Source: CAWBCI01 sp963787195 (GTDB taxonomy: Bacteria; Bacteroidota; Bacteroidia; Bacteroidales; JAGOPY01). From it: 64,000 nucleotides of DNA. The first letter of the stretch is position 1. Every line of letters begins with the position of its first letter. Of the stretch, positions 28,100 to 37,513 are shown piece after piece. The stretch spans positions 124,001-188,000 of the forward strand of contig CAWBCI010000019.1 of the NCBI GenBank assembly GCA_963787195.1, in the 5' to 3' direction. Position numbers and translations under genes: made by a program. Below the pieces are notes generated by a model. It searched no databases. It saw only the letters and a program-made list of their open reading frames with translations, and was not told the origin of the DNA.

Positions 28100-31000
28100 C
28101 TACTGTTTAATAAATTTTTTAGTGTAAACTTCCTCCACGGTGATGATGTAAACCATGTAGACCCCGTTTTCAAAGGGACTCATGTCGATTTCTGCCGGAT
28201 TAGCCTGCAATATCCGGTGCAGGATCTGTTGTCCTTTAATATTATAAATATACATCTCAGCGTCTTCATCCTGGTCCATGCTGATATTCAACACGTTTTT
28301 GACCGGATTTGGATAAATACGGACATCCTGTACATCCGTACCATACTGGCTTATTACTTTTTCATCCGAAAGTGAAATCAGGTAATTCGGCCCAAGCATG
28401 GGTTGAGTGGAAGCTGTAATGCGAATATTATCGATATAAACATCATCCGTATTATTACTTGCATCACACATAAAACGGATCTTCATGTTGGTCGGGAAAG
28501 TATAATTGGATTCCATAATACTTACCTTGGCAGAGTAGAAAATATTGTTCGAGAAGCTACTGCCGGAGGCATAGGCAGCTACAGTTTGCCAGGTACTACC
28601 ATTATAATATTGTACCCAGAAATCTTCCCCAGTCTCCATGCTGACGGCAATAAAGATAAATTCCACATCTATCTGAACAAAGCCAGGTGTTGCCACATCT
28701 ACCCCATTGGTCATATAGAATGATGATGCTACTCCGGAGTTATCCTGGATATCAGCCGAGTAGGTGCCACTATATGCATAGGTTCCTCTGTAATACAAAC
28801 TACAGTCCCCTCCCCCATCGGTCCAGATTCCCCAGCCGCTCTCAAAGTCGGTATAGCTGAGTTCTACAGATGTGCTGGTCGAAACTTCTGTTGTAAAGGA
28901 AGATACGGCGCATCCTACGGCCTGTCCGTTAGCATTGTATGGCACAACTTTCCAATAGTAAACTGTACTGTAATTCAAATCCCCGGCCGGGTTATAGCTT
29001 GTGACATTGCCCAGGTTGGTACCGTTTACAATATTTGTCGGAGGATTATTGGTCCCGAAATAGAGTATATAACCTGAAGCATCCGGAACGCTGCTCCATA
29101 CAAGGTTGCTGGTGATCAATACGCCGGTAGCTCCATTGGAGGGGGCTACTACATTGGCACATGATGGAACTGCGACTACTGTGATATAGCCTGTCTTGGT
29201 TTCTATATCCGAGCCTGTGGCATTGCTGGCTGTCAGTGAAACATTATAGGTTCCGGCAGTATTATAAGTCACGCCTGGGTTCTGGCTGCTACTGGTTGAC
29301 GGAGTGCCTCCGCTGAAACTCCAGCTCCAGCTTGTGGGTGAATTCGTCGAGAGATCGGTAAACTGCACGCTGTTGCCTTCAGCCACGGTGGTTGGGCTGG
29401 CAGAGAAATTTGCTACAGGTGGCAGAGGCTGGCCGAAAGATACTGTATAGTCTTCCACTTCCCCATAGGAAAATGTTTCGCAGGAAGTTGGTGCGGAGGC
29501 GTATTTCATCGTTACACGCATCCGGGTCGTTCCTGAAACTCCGCTTTGAACGGTGAAATTTCCGCTTAGGGCAGAATTACTACCTGCGGGAGCAAAAACC
29601 TGTTCCCCGGCATCCAGGAAATCTCCGTCTTTATTATAATCTATCCATACTCTCCAATATTCTGTATAGGTTGAACCTGAGAACTGGGGAGTAAGTGTAA
29701 GGGAAATATTAGATCCGGCTGTCATATTCACAGTTTGTGAGGTGAAATCAGTATAGCCGGAAGCTCCGGACACATTCAGAAAACTTCCGAAAGCAACTCT
29801 TCCTATCCACTCATAAGAATAATTATTTCCCTGTGAGTTGCAATAGCTGATCTGTACCTCACTCACCGTTATGTAGGCTGTCTTGGTTTCGACATCACTT
29901 CCTGAGGCATTGCCGGCGGTCAGTGTAACATTGTAAGTTCCGGCTGTATTATAGGTAATCACGGGATTTTGTGCAGTTGAGGTGGAAGGTGTTCCTCCCG
30001 GGAATGACCAGGTCCATGATGTTGGATTGCATGAAGTCAGATCGCTGAATGTAACCGCATTTCCTATAGTAACATTGGTCGGGCTCCCCATGAAATTAGC
30101 CGTGATAGTTGAAACTGTAATATAATTCGTAAGAGTTTTGGTGTCATTGCTGGAGCCGTTGCTCACAGTCAGGCTGACATTATATACACCTGGTGTATTA
30201 TAAGTGATTACAGGATTTTGTGCAGTTGATGTTGAAGGGGTGCCACCAGTGAAAGTCCAGCTCCAGGACGTAGGAGAACCTGTTGACAGGTCAGTGAAAT
30301 TAACAGTACCACCAGGACAAACAGTCGTAGGTGTGCCTGCAAAATTCGCAGCAAGTGCCGGCGGTGTAAATTCAAAGGAAGCAATTTTAGTTTGCCGGCT
30401 TCCACCATATTCGGAGGTAAACCAGAAAGTATTGTCATTGGTAGGATCTACGCAAATGTTTGAATAATCCCCCCAGCGGTTGTATGAAGTTTGAGAACTG
30501 CTGCCATTCTGTATTACTTCCTCGGCTATGTCAAGAACACCTGAAGCAGCCGCGTTAGCTGAACTTGACTGACCGCAATAACGTATTCCGGGATAAACCG
30601 ATGTGCTGGAAATAGAATATCCAAGTCCAAGCTGTCCATTCCCGTTCATGGCAATGCTTCCCATCCAGCGGGAGTTGCCATCGGGGGCATAGGTACCGCT
30701 TTGGCGTAATGTCCATGTTCCGGTTGTGCGACGCAGTTCATACCAGCGTACACCGGCATGGTCGGTTCCGTCTACATCCACTGTATGGCAGCAGACAAGA
30801 GTTTGATAGCTCCCAAAGTTCCGGTATTGAGGGCGATTCATGATAACCATAGGTATGGCATCCAATTCACGCGTAGTTCCGGGTTGTTTGATATTGTCCC
30901 AGTTGTTTCCGAAGTTAGAGTCGAATGCAGGAACATTCAATTGCTGCACGCGGGTAAAGCTGGAACTGCTGGGGGAAGTCCAGTTCACGGCCAGTTCATA

Positions 31001-31939
31001 GATCCAAAGTTGATCGCTGCCGCCTCCGATGGCATCATCATTCATAGTGATGAATAAGCCGGGGGAACCGGCGGGCGCAAAGGCCCCATCATTATCAACC
31101 GGGGGAACGCACATGAAACCATCGATAGTTGTCGGTCTCCAGGCATTGTTGAATCCAACCATCTGGGCAGTTCCGCCGTTCAGCATCTGATCGCGCTGGA
31201 ATACATAGATATCGTTACCTGAAGAATTATTTGTTCCCATGTAATATCCATCGCGCCAAACTCCGAATTTCTCATAGTCAGGCATATCGTCCACATCAAA
31301 GGAATATTTATGCCAGCTACCGGTAGGGTCATTTGTGGCTGATACAGCAACCAGCATATAATCGTTGGAGCCGCTGATAGAAAACTCTACAGCCACCCAG
31401 CGGTCGGCTTGTTCGTCATAAAGGACCAGGGGGTCCCCGTCATTATAATTGGAACCGGTTACTCCGCTGAACAGGAGGTTCATGGCAGTAGGTCCGGCAA
31501 CAATTGCTCCGCTGCTCTTATTATATATGGTATAAACCGTATTAATGGTTTGCATATAGTAAGTAGGACCGGCAGTCCCATTGGCATCGGGTGGATAATA
31601 TGGAGAAGTCTGACCGCTGAAATTAGCGATAGGGGCTTTTGCAGAAGGAGTTTTCCCCATCTGGGCCTGCCAGACAGGATCAGGACCTTTTGGCAGGGCC
31701 TGGTCGGCAAAAGGATAATGACGTTTTTTCAACTCTTTATTCAGGGCTTTTTTTTCACCCTTTATCACCATTTGCTGGAATTCGGCATCTGTAAGTACGG
31801 GAAGGTCCCTCAAGGCCGGGCTCAATCCGTGATAAACGCCTGTCCGGACCACCGAAGGTGAAATCGGCTGGTCCTGTGCAAGGAGTTGGCCGGCTCCGGC
31901 TAAAACTCCCATCAATACGAAAAGGAAAATTTTCTTCAT
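28100..31939 (-). CDS. Large secreted multidomain protein: propeller-like domain, PKD repeats, GEVED, Fn3-like, T9SS sorting domain
   Basis: Start taken at 31939 (MKKIFLFVLMGVLAGAGQLLAQ, a strong signal peptide) instead of 32002. About 1279 residues. Order: N-terminal region to ~530 resembling a beta-propeller (ANFSGQTSPYYPPDANGTAGP, NRWGDYSNICVDPTNDNTFW); two PKD domains with the repeated TWSFPGGTPSTSTAQNPVIT type core; a GEVED domain with WRVWIDYNKDGDF and SYGEVEDYTV; a third PKD; an Fn3-like domain (VYYWKVVPYNANG); a jelly-roll-like region ending DVYIDNIRITAS; and a T9SS type A sorting domain from VRIYPNPVKNVLNI to the end. It is probably a cell-surface or released adhesin- or protease-related protein. 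No catalytic triad was identified. Confidence 0.87.
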   Translation of the reverse strand: MKKIFLFVLMGVLAGAGQLLAQDQPISPSVVRTGVYHGLSPALRDLPVLTDAEFQQMVIKGEKKALNKELKKRHYPFADQALPKGPDPVWQAQMGKTPSAKAPIANFSGQTSPYYPPDANGTAGPTYYMQTINTVYTIYNKSSGAIVAGPTAMNLLFSGVTGSNYNDGDPLVLYDEQADRWVAVEFSISGSNDYMLVAVSATNDPTGSWHKYSFDVDDMPDYEKFGVWRDGYYMGTNNSSGNDIYVFQRDQMLNGGTAQMVGFNNAWRPTTIDGFMCVPPVDNDGAFAPAGSPGLFITMNDDAIGGGSDQLWIYELAVNWTSPSSSSFTRVQQLNVPAFDSNFGNNWDNIKQPGTTRELDAIPMVIMNRPQYRNFGSYQTLVCCHTVDVDGTDHAGVRWYELRRTTGTWTLRQSGTYAPDGNSRWMGSIAMNGNGQLGLGYSISSTSVYPGIRYCGQSSSANAAASGVLDIAEEVIQNGSSSQTSYNRWGDYSNICVDPTNDNTFWFTSEYGGSRQTKIASFEFTPPALAANFAGTPTTVCPGGTVNFTDLSTGSPTSWSWTFTGGTPSTSTAQNPVITYNTPGVYNVSLTVSNGSSNDTKTLTNYITVSTITANFMGSPTNVTIGNAVTFSDLTSCNPTSWTWSFPGGTPSTSTAQNPVITYNTAGTYNVTLTAGNASGSDVETKTAYITVSEVQISYCNSQGNNYSYEWIGRVAFGSFLNVSGASGYTDFTSQTVNMTAGSNISLTLTPQFSGSTYTEYWRVWIDYNKDGDFLDAGEQVFAPAGSNSALSGNFTVQSGVSGTTRMRVTMKYASAPTSCETFSYGEVEDYTVSFGQPLPPVANFSASPTTVAEGNSVQFTDLSTNSPTSWSWSFSGGTPSTSSSQNPGVTYNTAGTYNVSLTASNATGSDIETKTGYITVVAVPSCANVVAPSNGATGVLITSNLVWSSVPDASGYILYFGTNNPPTNIVNGTNLGNVTSYNPAGDLNYSTVYYWKVVPYNANGQAVGCAVSSFTTEVSTSTSVELSYTDFESGWGIWTDGGGDCSLYYRGTYAYSGTYSADIQDNSGVASSFYMTNGVDVATPGFVQIDVEFIFIAVSMETGEDFWVQYYNGSTWQTVAAYASGSSFSNNIFYSAKVSIMESNYTFPTNMKIRFMCDASNNTDDVYIDNIRITASTQPMLGPNYLISLSDEKVISQYGTDVQDVRIYPNPVKNVLNISMDQDEDAEMYIYNIKGQQILHRILQANPAEIDMSPFENGVYMVYIITVEEVYTKKFIKQ

Positions 31940-32478
31940 AATTTTTAATTTTTGGTTAAATATTGATTTATTTTCTGGAAGTGATTTTTGCAATAGATAC
32001 ATGATTGCTCCTCAGAGAATCATATAATATCCTGAAAATTAATAAAGACTTATCCTGAATTTAAAAGGTGAAAAATAATATGACCCGGCAAGTGGTCATT
32101 AAATGGTAGTTCGATGAATAAAATTATTCAATTTATCTCTAAAAAACAAGAATTATTTTTAAAATGTTATTGGGTACCGGGTATTGGGAAAAGTGGAAAG
32201 GTGATATGGTGGAAATGATTTTGATCACTGCACCGCCAATTACAAACGGATCCCGACATTCGTCGGAATGACGTTGAATATTGCATAAAAGAAAAGCGGC
32301 GCGGCACACATTATAAATCTTCACGGGGTGCCGCGCCGCTTTTTTTGACTCCACAATAGACGTCATCCCCGCGCATGCCGGGATCTGACGGCGGAATGTA
32401 GATGGATATTTTAGTTAGATGAAAGTGAAGGTGACTACAACCATTTAATACTACTGCTGACTGACCACTGACGACAGT
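31940..32478. other. Intergenic region carrying repeat copy B
   Basis: 539 bases between the large T9SS protein and the permease. Holds repeat copy B (32290-32425) and an additional small palindrome ATCCCGAC/GTCGGAAT around 32251-32270. The T9SS gene leader (31940-32150) is AT-rich; no further gene is supported. Confidence 0.6.
32290..32425. repeat. Copy B of the ~140-bp composite palindromic repeat
   Basis: Inverted with respect to copy A. The 16-bp perfect arms are AAAAGCGGCGCGGCAC (32292-32307) and GTGCCGCGCCGCTTTT (32328-32343), followed by an ATCCCCGC/GCCGGGAT palindrome and TTTTAGTTAGATGAAAG. The hairpin loops of the two copies differ while the arms are identical, which suggests compensating selection or recent spread. 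Confidence 0.85.
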
Positions 32479-34931
32479 CTACTCCGCCCTTATAGCATCC
32501 ACAGGGTTCAATCGGGCGGAGCGGAATGCCTGCAATGATACTATTGAAAGAGCTAGCAAAAATGAAATGAGGCCTGAAAGCACAAAAATCCACCATTTCA
32601 AATCCGTATGTAAGACAAAGCTGTCGAGCCAACGATCGAGGAAATACCATGCCGGGACCCAGGCTATGAGATTGGCAAGAATAATAAGAATTACAAATTC
32701 TCTGGAGATCAGCCTCACGATTTCAGTTTCAGAAGCTCCCAGGACTTTTCTAATGCCTATTTCCTTGGTACGCTGGGCAGTAATAAAAGAGGCCAGACCG
32801 AAGAGACCAAGGCAGGCAATTAGTATGGCAAGTATGGTAAAATAGGATATGATAGAAGCCATATTGTTCTCGCTCATGTATAAATTATCATAAAAACTAT
32901 CCAGAAAAAAGAAATCAAAAGGAGTCTCAGGAAAAACTTTCTGCCAGTTTGCTTCTATCTTTTGAATAGTTAGCAGGGATATCCCGGCTGTTCACCCTTA
33001 TGCTCAGAAAACGGTTGAAAGCAGGAAAAACATGTATCATAAGAGGTTCAACTTCCTTATGTAATGATTCATAATGAAAATCTTTCACTATCCCGATAAT
33101 ATGGCCTTTTTTCGGCTCCTGCAAACCGTAGTTATATTCGATTCTCTTCCCAACAGGGTCTTCCAGCCCAAAATACTTCACGGCGGCTTCATTCAGGAGA
33201 AAAGCATTTTCGGCATCATTCGGATAATCTTTGGAGAAAGGCCCTCCCCTGGGCTATTTCCAGTCCAAAGGTCGGGACCACATCAATATCACCTGAGAGC
33301 ACCCGGATATTCCGGTAGCCATCTCCTTCTTCGGCTTGTTCAATATTTTCATCTTCGAGATCCGGAAGCTTGATTGCCAGGACATGGATACGTGTACCGG
33401 GAATTGATGAAGAACCACAAACGCTCAGGATTTCAGGGTCTCCCAGAAAATTATTTTTAAAGATCTCTGTTTTGGAACTACTGCCACCGGCAAGTGGCAG
33501 GACGATGACCTGATCCTTTTTAAATCCAGGATTTTTATTACTTATAAAACGAAGTTGTTTATAAACAGTTAAGGCCCCTATAATTAGCAAAACAGAGATG
33601 GCAAATTGAAATATTACCAGCGACCTGCGGAGGTTCAATGTGGACCTACCCTTTCCTGCAGTCCCTGAATTGGCATAAAGAACTTTCAAAGGATTGAAAG
33701 CTGAAAGGTACATGGCCGGATAGGCCCCCGAAAACAAGCTCACAACTATCCATATCATAAACAACAAGCCAAGGAGCGGAAGATTATCCTGGATGTCCAG
33801 TTTCAGGGTTTTACCTGCCAGAATATTGAAATAGGGTAGCATAAAATACACAAGAATAAGGGCAATCAGCAGTGCCATCAGGGTCATCAGAAAGGATTCG
33901 GCCATGAATTGAAAAAAGATCCCATTCCGGTTTGCCCCTATAACCTTTTTAATCCCTATTTCCTTAGCTCTGGAAGCCGACCTGGCTGTAGCCAGGTTCA
34001 TGTAATTGATACAGGCAATAATCAGAACAAACAAAGCTACTATGGAAAATATATAAATGTACTGGCTATCGCTATTGGCTTCCATTTCCTTTTCCGCGTG
34101 GCCGTTGAGGTGAATAGATGTGATAGGATTAAATATCAGTGAGGCAGAATAGCCTTCAGGAATATCAATACTGTCGCCCGTAACCGAATAGCCAAGGATT
34201 TTCCAAATGTCTTCTGATACTTTCTTCTTTAATGGCTCAAGAGCAGGTCCATCGTTTAACCTGATATATGAATAGAATGTTGAAGGGCCGGGTTGGTCCA
34301 GGGTTTTCCATCTCGCCCTCAAATCATCCAGTGAAATGATCATATTGAATCTCATATGCGAATTCTCAGGCACATCTTTTATTACTCCACTCACCTGATA
34401 AGATCGTCCTTCAGCTTTGATTATTTTACCCAGGGGATCCTCATCCCCGAAATATTTGCGCGCGGTAGATTCGGTCAGGATTATTTTTCCGGGCCCTTTC
34501 AATGCCAAATCTTTATTTCCTGAAATCATTTCAAAAGAAAAAACATCAAAGAAACCTGAATCGGCGTAAAGTAATCCCTCCTCCCTGAATATCTTGTCAT
34601 TATAACGCAAAACAAAAGTGGATGCAGTTTTATGGAATTTGACCCCGGCTTTTATCTCAGGATATAATGAAAGCATGGCTGGAATCAGATTTCCCTCTGA
34701 TGCTGCCCAATGGGAATCTTCCCCGTTCCCGATATAATGCGGCTCCAGCCGGTAAATATTCCCCGCATCCGCATGAAAACGGTCATAACTAAGCTCATCC
34801 TGGACAAAAAGGAAAATAATAATACAGGTTGCAAGACCAATTCCTAAACCAAACACATTAGTCAGTGAGTATGCTTTATGCTTGATAAAAAATCTGAAAG
34901 TTGTGAAAAGGATATTCCGGATCATATTCAA
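32479..34931 (-). CDS. MacB/FtsX-type ABC transporter permease (two frameshifts)
   Basis: Membrane component of a MacB-like ABC system. N-terminal TM (AYSLTNVFGLGIGLATCIII) is followed by a ~250-residue periplasmic MacB_PCD domain, an FtsX core with SRAKEIGIKKVIGANR, a second periplasmic domain, and a final FtsX repeat with AQRTKEIGIRKVLGASE and RLNPVDAIRAE. The reading frame changes twice, each time as though one base were inserted. Near 33237-33239, removing one base gives GRAFSKDYPNDAENAFLL; near 32965-32972, it gives IEANWQKVFPETPFDF. The corrected product is ~816 aa, the usual length. No ATPase or membrane-fusion gene is adjacent, so the exported substrate is unknown. Confidence 0.88.
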
Positions 34932-35059
34932 AGATTAAATGAACTTACATTCCGGTGCAGATTGCATCAAATATAAGCTATTCTATTTGATATTCCGGAG
35001 ATCACTGAACAAATTTCCTGGCTAAATCTACAAGTTGACAAATCAGGGTCATCGATGGT

Positions 35060-36094
35060 TCAATCATTCACGATTAGCTTGCGGCTGGCACATTGCTTGC
35101 TGCTTTGAAAAGTTGCAAGGTATATACCACTGGGTAGGTTCAGACTGATATTTAGCTCTTTGCTATTTACTTCTATAGATTTAATAGACTGACCCATCAA
35201 ATTTGTAATCATCAGTTTCCCTGATATGCTTTGTCCTGATTTGAGATGAAGCTGATGCCTGCTATACCATAAATTCAGATATAGAGCCTGCATATCAGGC
35301 AGTCCATCAGGATTCCCCCAGATCTCTTCCACCCATTCGGGATGATCAATGAAGGGATTACGATTTTGCTGAATATTATAAATAGCATTATTCCGGTCAA
35401 TCTCTTTCTGGCTAACAGGGTCCTGGATGTCCCACTGAACAAGCAAATTGGCCGACCAGTCAGCCAGGTCATTTCCGGTCAACATGGGACTGCTCCATCC
35501 CGAAACCAGGTCCATATAGCAAGTCATCATATAAAAATAAGTTCTTGCAAAATCCCCTTTGTACTCATCAATAGGTTCAAATACGGTTGAGGTATATCCT
35601 GGAAATGAGCAATTTCCAAGTTTACTGCCATTGGTGGAGGTCCAGCTTGCATTTCCGACGTCACCATAAGGATAATTTCCCCTTTTCCCATTCACATAAC
35701 CATCGGTGGGATAGATATGGAAGAGGTCGGTAATCATTGGAGAGGCATCATTGAACCAGCTTTTGGGAAAGGAATGTTCACGGTTATAACAATCCCCTTC
35801 AGAGGAATAATTACCACATTGGTCACTTACAAAAGTAAATGTATAGGCAGGGGTTCCCCCGGGAATATCTGAATACATATCCCAGACAGTTCCGTCAGCT
35901 TTTTTATCAGTCGACTGGAAAGAGATCCATATAGAGGCATAGGTTTGCTCATTATGGTTGCTGATAATGTTATGGAGTGCTGATCGAAGGGCCTGACCAC
36001 TAAGGCCGTCAGCATCATCATAGTAACCAGTGGGAATCTGCGCCAGACTTAATTCTGCGATTAAGAGTGTAATGAGTAGAATGTAAAGTTTCAC
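35060..36094 (-). CDS. Secreted endonuclease I family nuclease with T9SS-like C-terminus
   Basis: A 344-residue extracellular DNase of the endonuclease I (EndA/NucM, His-Me finger) family. Signal peptide KLYILLITLLIAELSLAQ; the catalytic region is YNREHSFPKSWFND (His general base) with DLFHIYPTDGYVNGKRGNYP completing the His-Me finger. The C-terminal ~70 residues (KLMITNLMGQSIKSIEVN, LPSGIYLATFQ) are a T9SS type A sorting domain, although the usual PNP turn is missing, so it is a shortened form. Probably degrades external DNA for nutrients or biofilm turnover. Monocistronic. Confidence 0.87.
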   Translation of the reverse strand: MKLYILLITLLIAELSLAQIPTGYYDDADGLSGQALRSALHNIISNHNEQTYASIWISFQSTDKKADGTVWDMYSDIPGGTPAYTFTFVSDQCGNYSSEGDCYNREHSFPKSWFNDASPMITDLFHIYPTDGYVNGKRGNYPYGDVGNASWTSTNGSKLGNCSFPGYTSTVFEPIDEYKGDFARTYFYMMTCYMDLVSGWSSPMLTGNDLADWSANLLVQWDIQDPVSQKEIDRNNAIYNIQQNRNPFIDHPEWVEEIWGNPDGLPDMQALYLNLWYSRHQLHLKSGQSISGKLMITNLMGQSIKSIEVNSKELNISLNLPSGIYLATFQSSKQCASRKLIVND

Positions 36095-36156
36095 TTAGTT
36101 TCGGGATAAAAATTAATACGATTTTTTATTTATAAAGATGATGATTAACTGCATAA

Positions 36157-37425
36157 TTACTCCCATTGTACAGGTTTTCGCCTCACCGGCATGGACATAC
36201 ATCTTGCGCCGCCTCCTCCCCTGGCAAGTTCGGCCCCTTCGATTGTTACCACATACTTGTGACGATTGTCAAGGTTCACCCTTCCGCTCATAACATCTAC
36301 TGCATTGATAACTTCATAGCCATTCTTATTGAGTTCTTCAATGGTGGCGGAATTACGTCCGTAACCCATCACTTTGCCTGGCCCCAAAGCCAGGAAATTG
36401 GCTCCGCTATGCCATTGTTCTCTTTCCTGTGTCCAGAGATCCTGGCTCCCTCCACAAAGTATGGGTTTCATATCCATTCCAAGTTTTGCGAGGGTTTCGA
36501 GAATATTTTTCTCTTCCTTTATACCGACTTTTTCATTATCAATGGTAATATGCAGCGTCTTAAAACGATTGGGCTGTAAAATCACCGGTTCATAAACCAT
36601 GCATTCGTTGGTATTCAGAAAAGTGAAGACCATGTCCAGGTGAATAAAGGACTCACCCGTAGTAGGCAATTCCTGCACAATTATATGCTGAATGGATTTT
36701 TTTTCTTTTAGTTTTTCAATGATAACATCTACGCCATCCGGAGTGGTCCTGGAACCAATGCCTATGAGCAGGATATCGTCTCTGCCGATCAGTACATCCC
36801 CCCCTTCTATACTAGCATTTTTACACTTTCCGGCCTTTGCCTTTATATTTATAGTATTGGTTTTGAATTCAGGATAATAGTTAAAAATTGCTCCCATGAT
36901 CTGCGATTCTCTCTCCCTGACCTGGCTCGCCATCTTTGCAACCAAAACTTTATCATACATGGAAATGGAAGCATCTCGTGTGAAAAAGAAATTATGCAAA
37001 GGCCTGACGGCAAATCGTTGTGGGTTCAGAAACCTACTGAGACTGTCGCGACTAAGCGGAACACCTTCTATGAGTTTGTCCGCAAGATTCAGATTATCCA
37101 GTCCATAAAGGTAATCAGGCAGATGAGGATCTATACATCCATCCAACACTTTAGCGATAAGATCGGTTTTTGCTTCTTCATTTTCAAGGATGGCAAAAAG
37201 CAGATCCTTCACTTCGTATACTTTTGAAACTCTCTTGAGGACTTCCCTGAATTGATAGTACTCCTCTCTGGCAACCGAAAGGTTCAGGATATCGCTGTAT
37301 AGCGCCCTTTCAGCGTTTTCAGGCGTCATATTTTCAACTTCGCTACCAAGGCTATGAATTATAACACCTTCAAGTTCACCAATTTCTGAATTGACTTGTA
37401 CTGAGAAATCTTCTTTATTGGTCAT
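36157..37425 (-). CDS. arcA: Arginine deiminase
   Basis: Hydrolyses L-arginine to citrulline and ammonia. The 422-residue guanidine-modifying enzyme carries Asp151 in FFTRDASIS, Glu207/Asp210 in IEGGDVLIG, His262 in IHLDMVFTF and the nucleophile Cys409 in GGGGARCMSMPVRR. All expected catalytic residues are present. Neither ornithine carbamoyltransferase nor carbamate kinase is adjacent, so it is not part of a complete ADI operon here; it may serve in acid protection or arginine catabolism with enzymes elsewhere. A CAAAGGTA (minus-strand TACCTTTG) box at 37452-37459 is a likely promoter. Confidence 0.92.
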   Translation of the reverse strand: MTNKEDFSVQVNSEIGELEGVIIHSLGSEVENMTPENAERALYSDILNLSVAREEYYQFREVLKRVSKVYEVKDLLFAILENEEAKTDLIAKVLDGCIDPHLPDYLYGLDNLNLADKLIEGVPLSRDSLSRFLNPQRFAVRPLHNFFFTRDASISMYDKVLVAKMASQVRERESQIMGAIFNYYPEFKTNTINIKAKAGKCKNASIEGGDVLIGRDDILLIGIGSRTTPDGVDVIIEKLKEKKSIQHIIVQELPTTGESFIHLDMVFTFLNTNECMVYEPVILQPNRFKTLHITIDNEKVGIKEEKNILETLAKLGMDMKPILCGGSQDLWTQEREQWHSGANFLALGPGKVMGYGRNSATIEELNKNGYEVINAVDVMSGRVNLDNRHKYVVTIEGAELARGGGGARCMSMPVRRKPVQWE

Positions 37426-37451
37426 AAGATAATTGAGAGTTTTACAGCAGG

Positions 37452-37459
37452 CAAAGGTA
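37452..37459 (-). promoter_or_regulatory. -7 box of arcA
   Basis: TACCTTTG on the minus strand, 27 bases before the ATG at 37425. Confidence 0.5.
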
Positions 37460-37513
37460 AGGAAATTGTATTCAGGTAAAAGATAACTGATGTATTAGCT
37501 TAAGATTGCAAGC

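Noticed and set aside
32245..32275. Small ATCCCGAC palindrome considered a third full copy of the composite repeat
   Set aside because: It lacks the GC-rich hairpin and the TTTTAGTTAGATGAAAG tract, so it is at most a fragment.
32479..34931. Permease treated as a decayed pseudogene
   Set aside because: Both breaks are +1 shifts repaired by single-base removal, with no further stops or missing domains.
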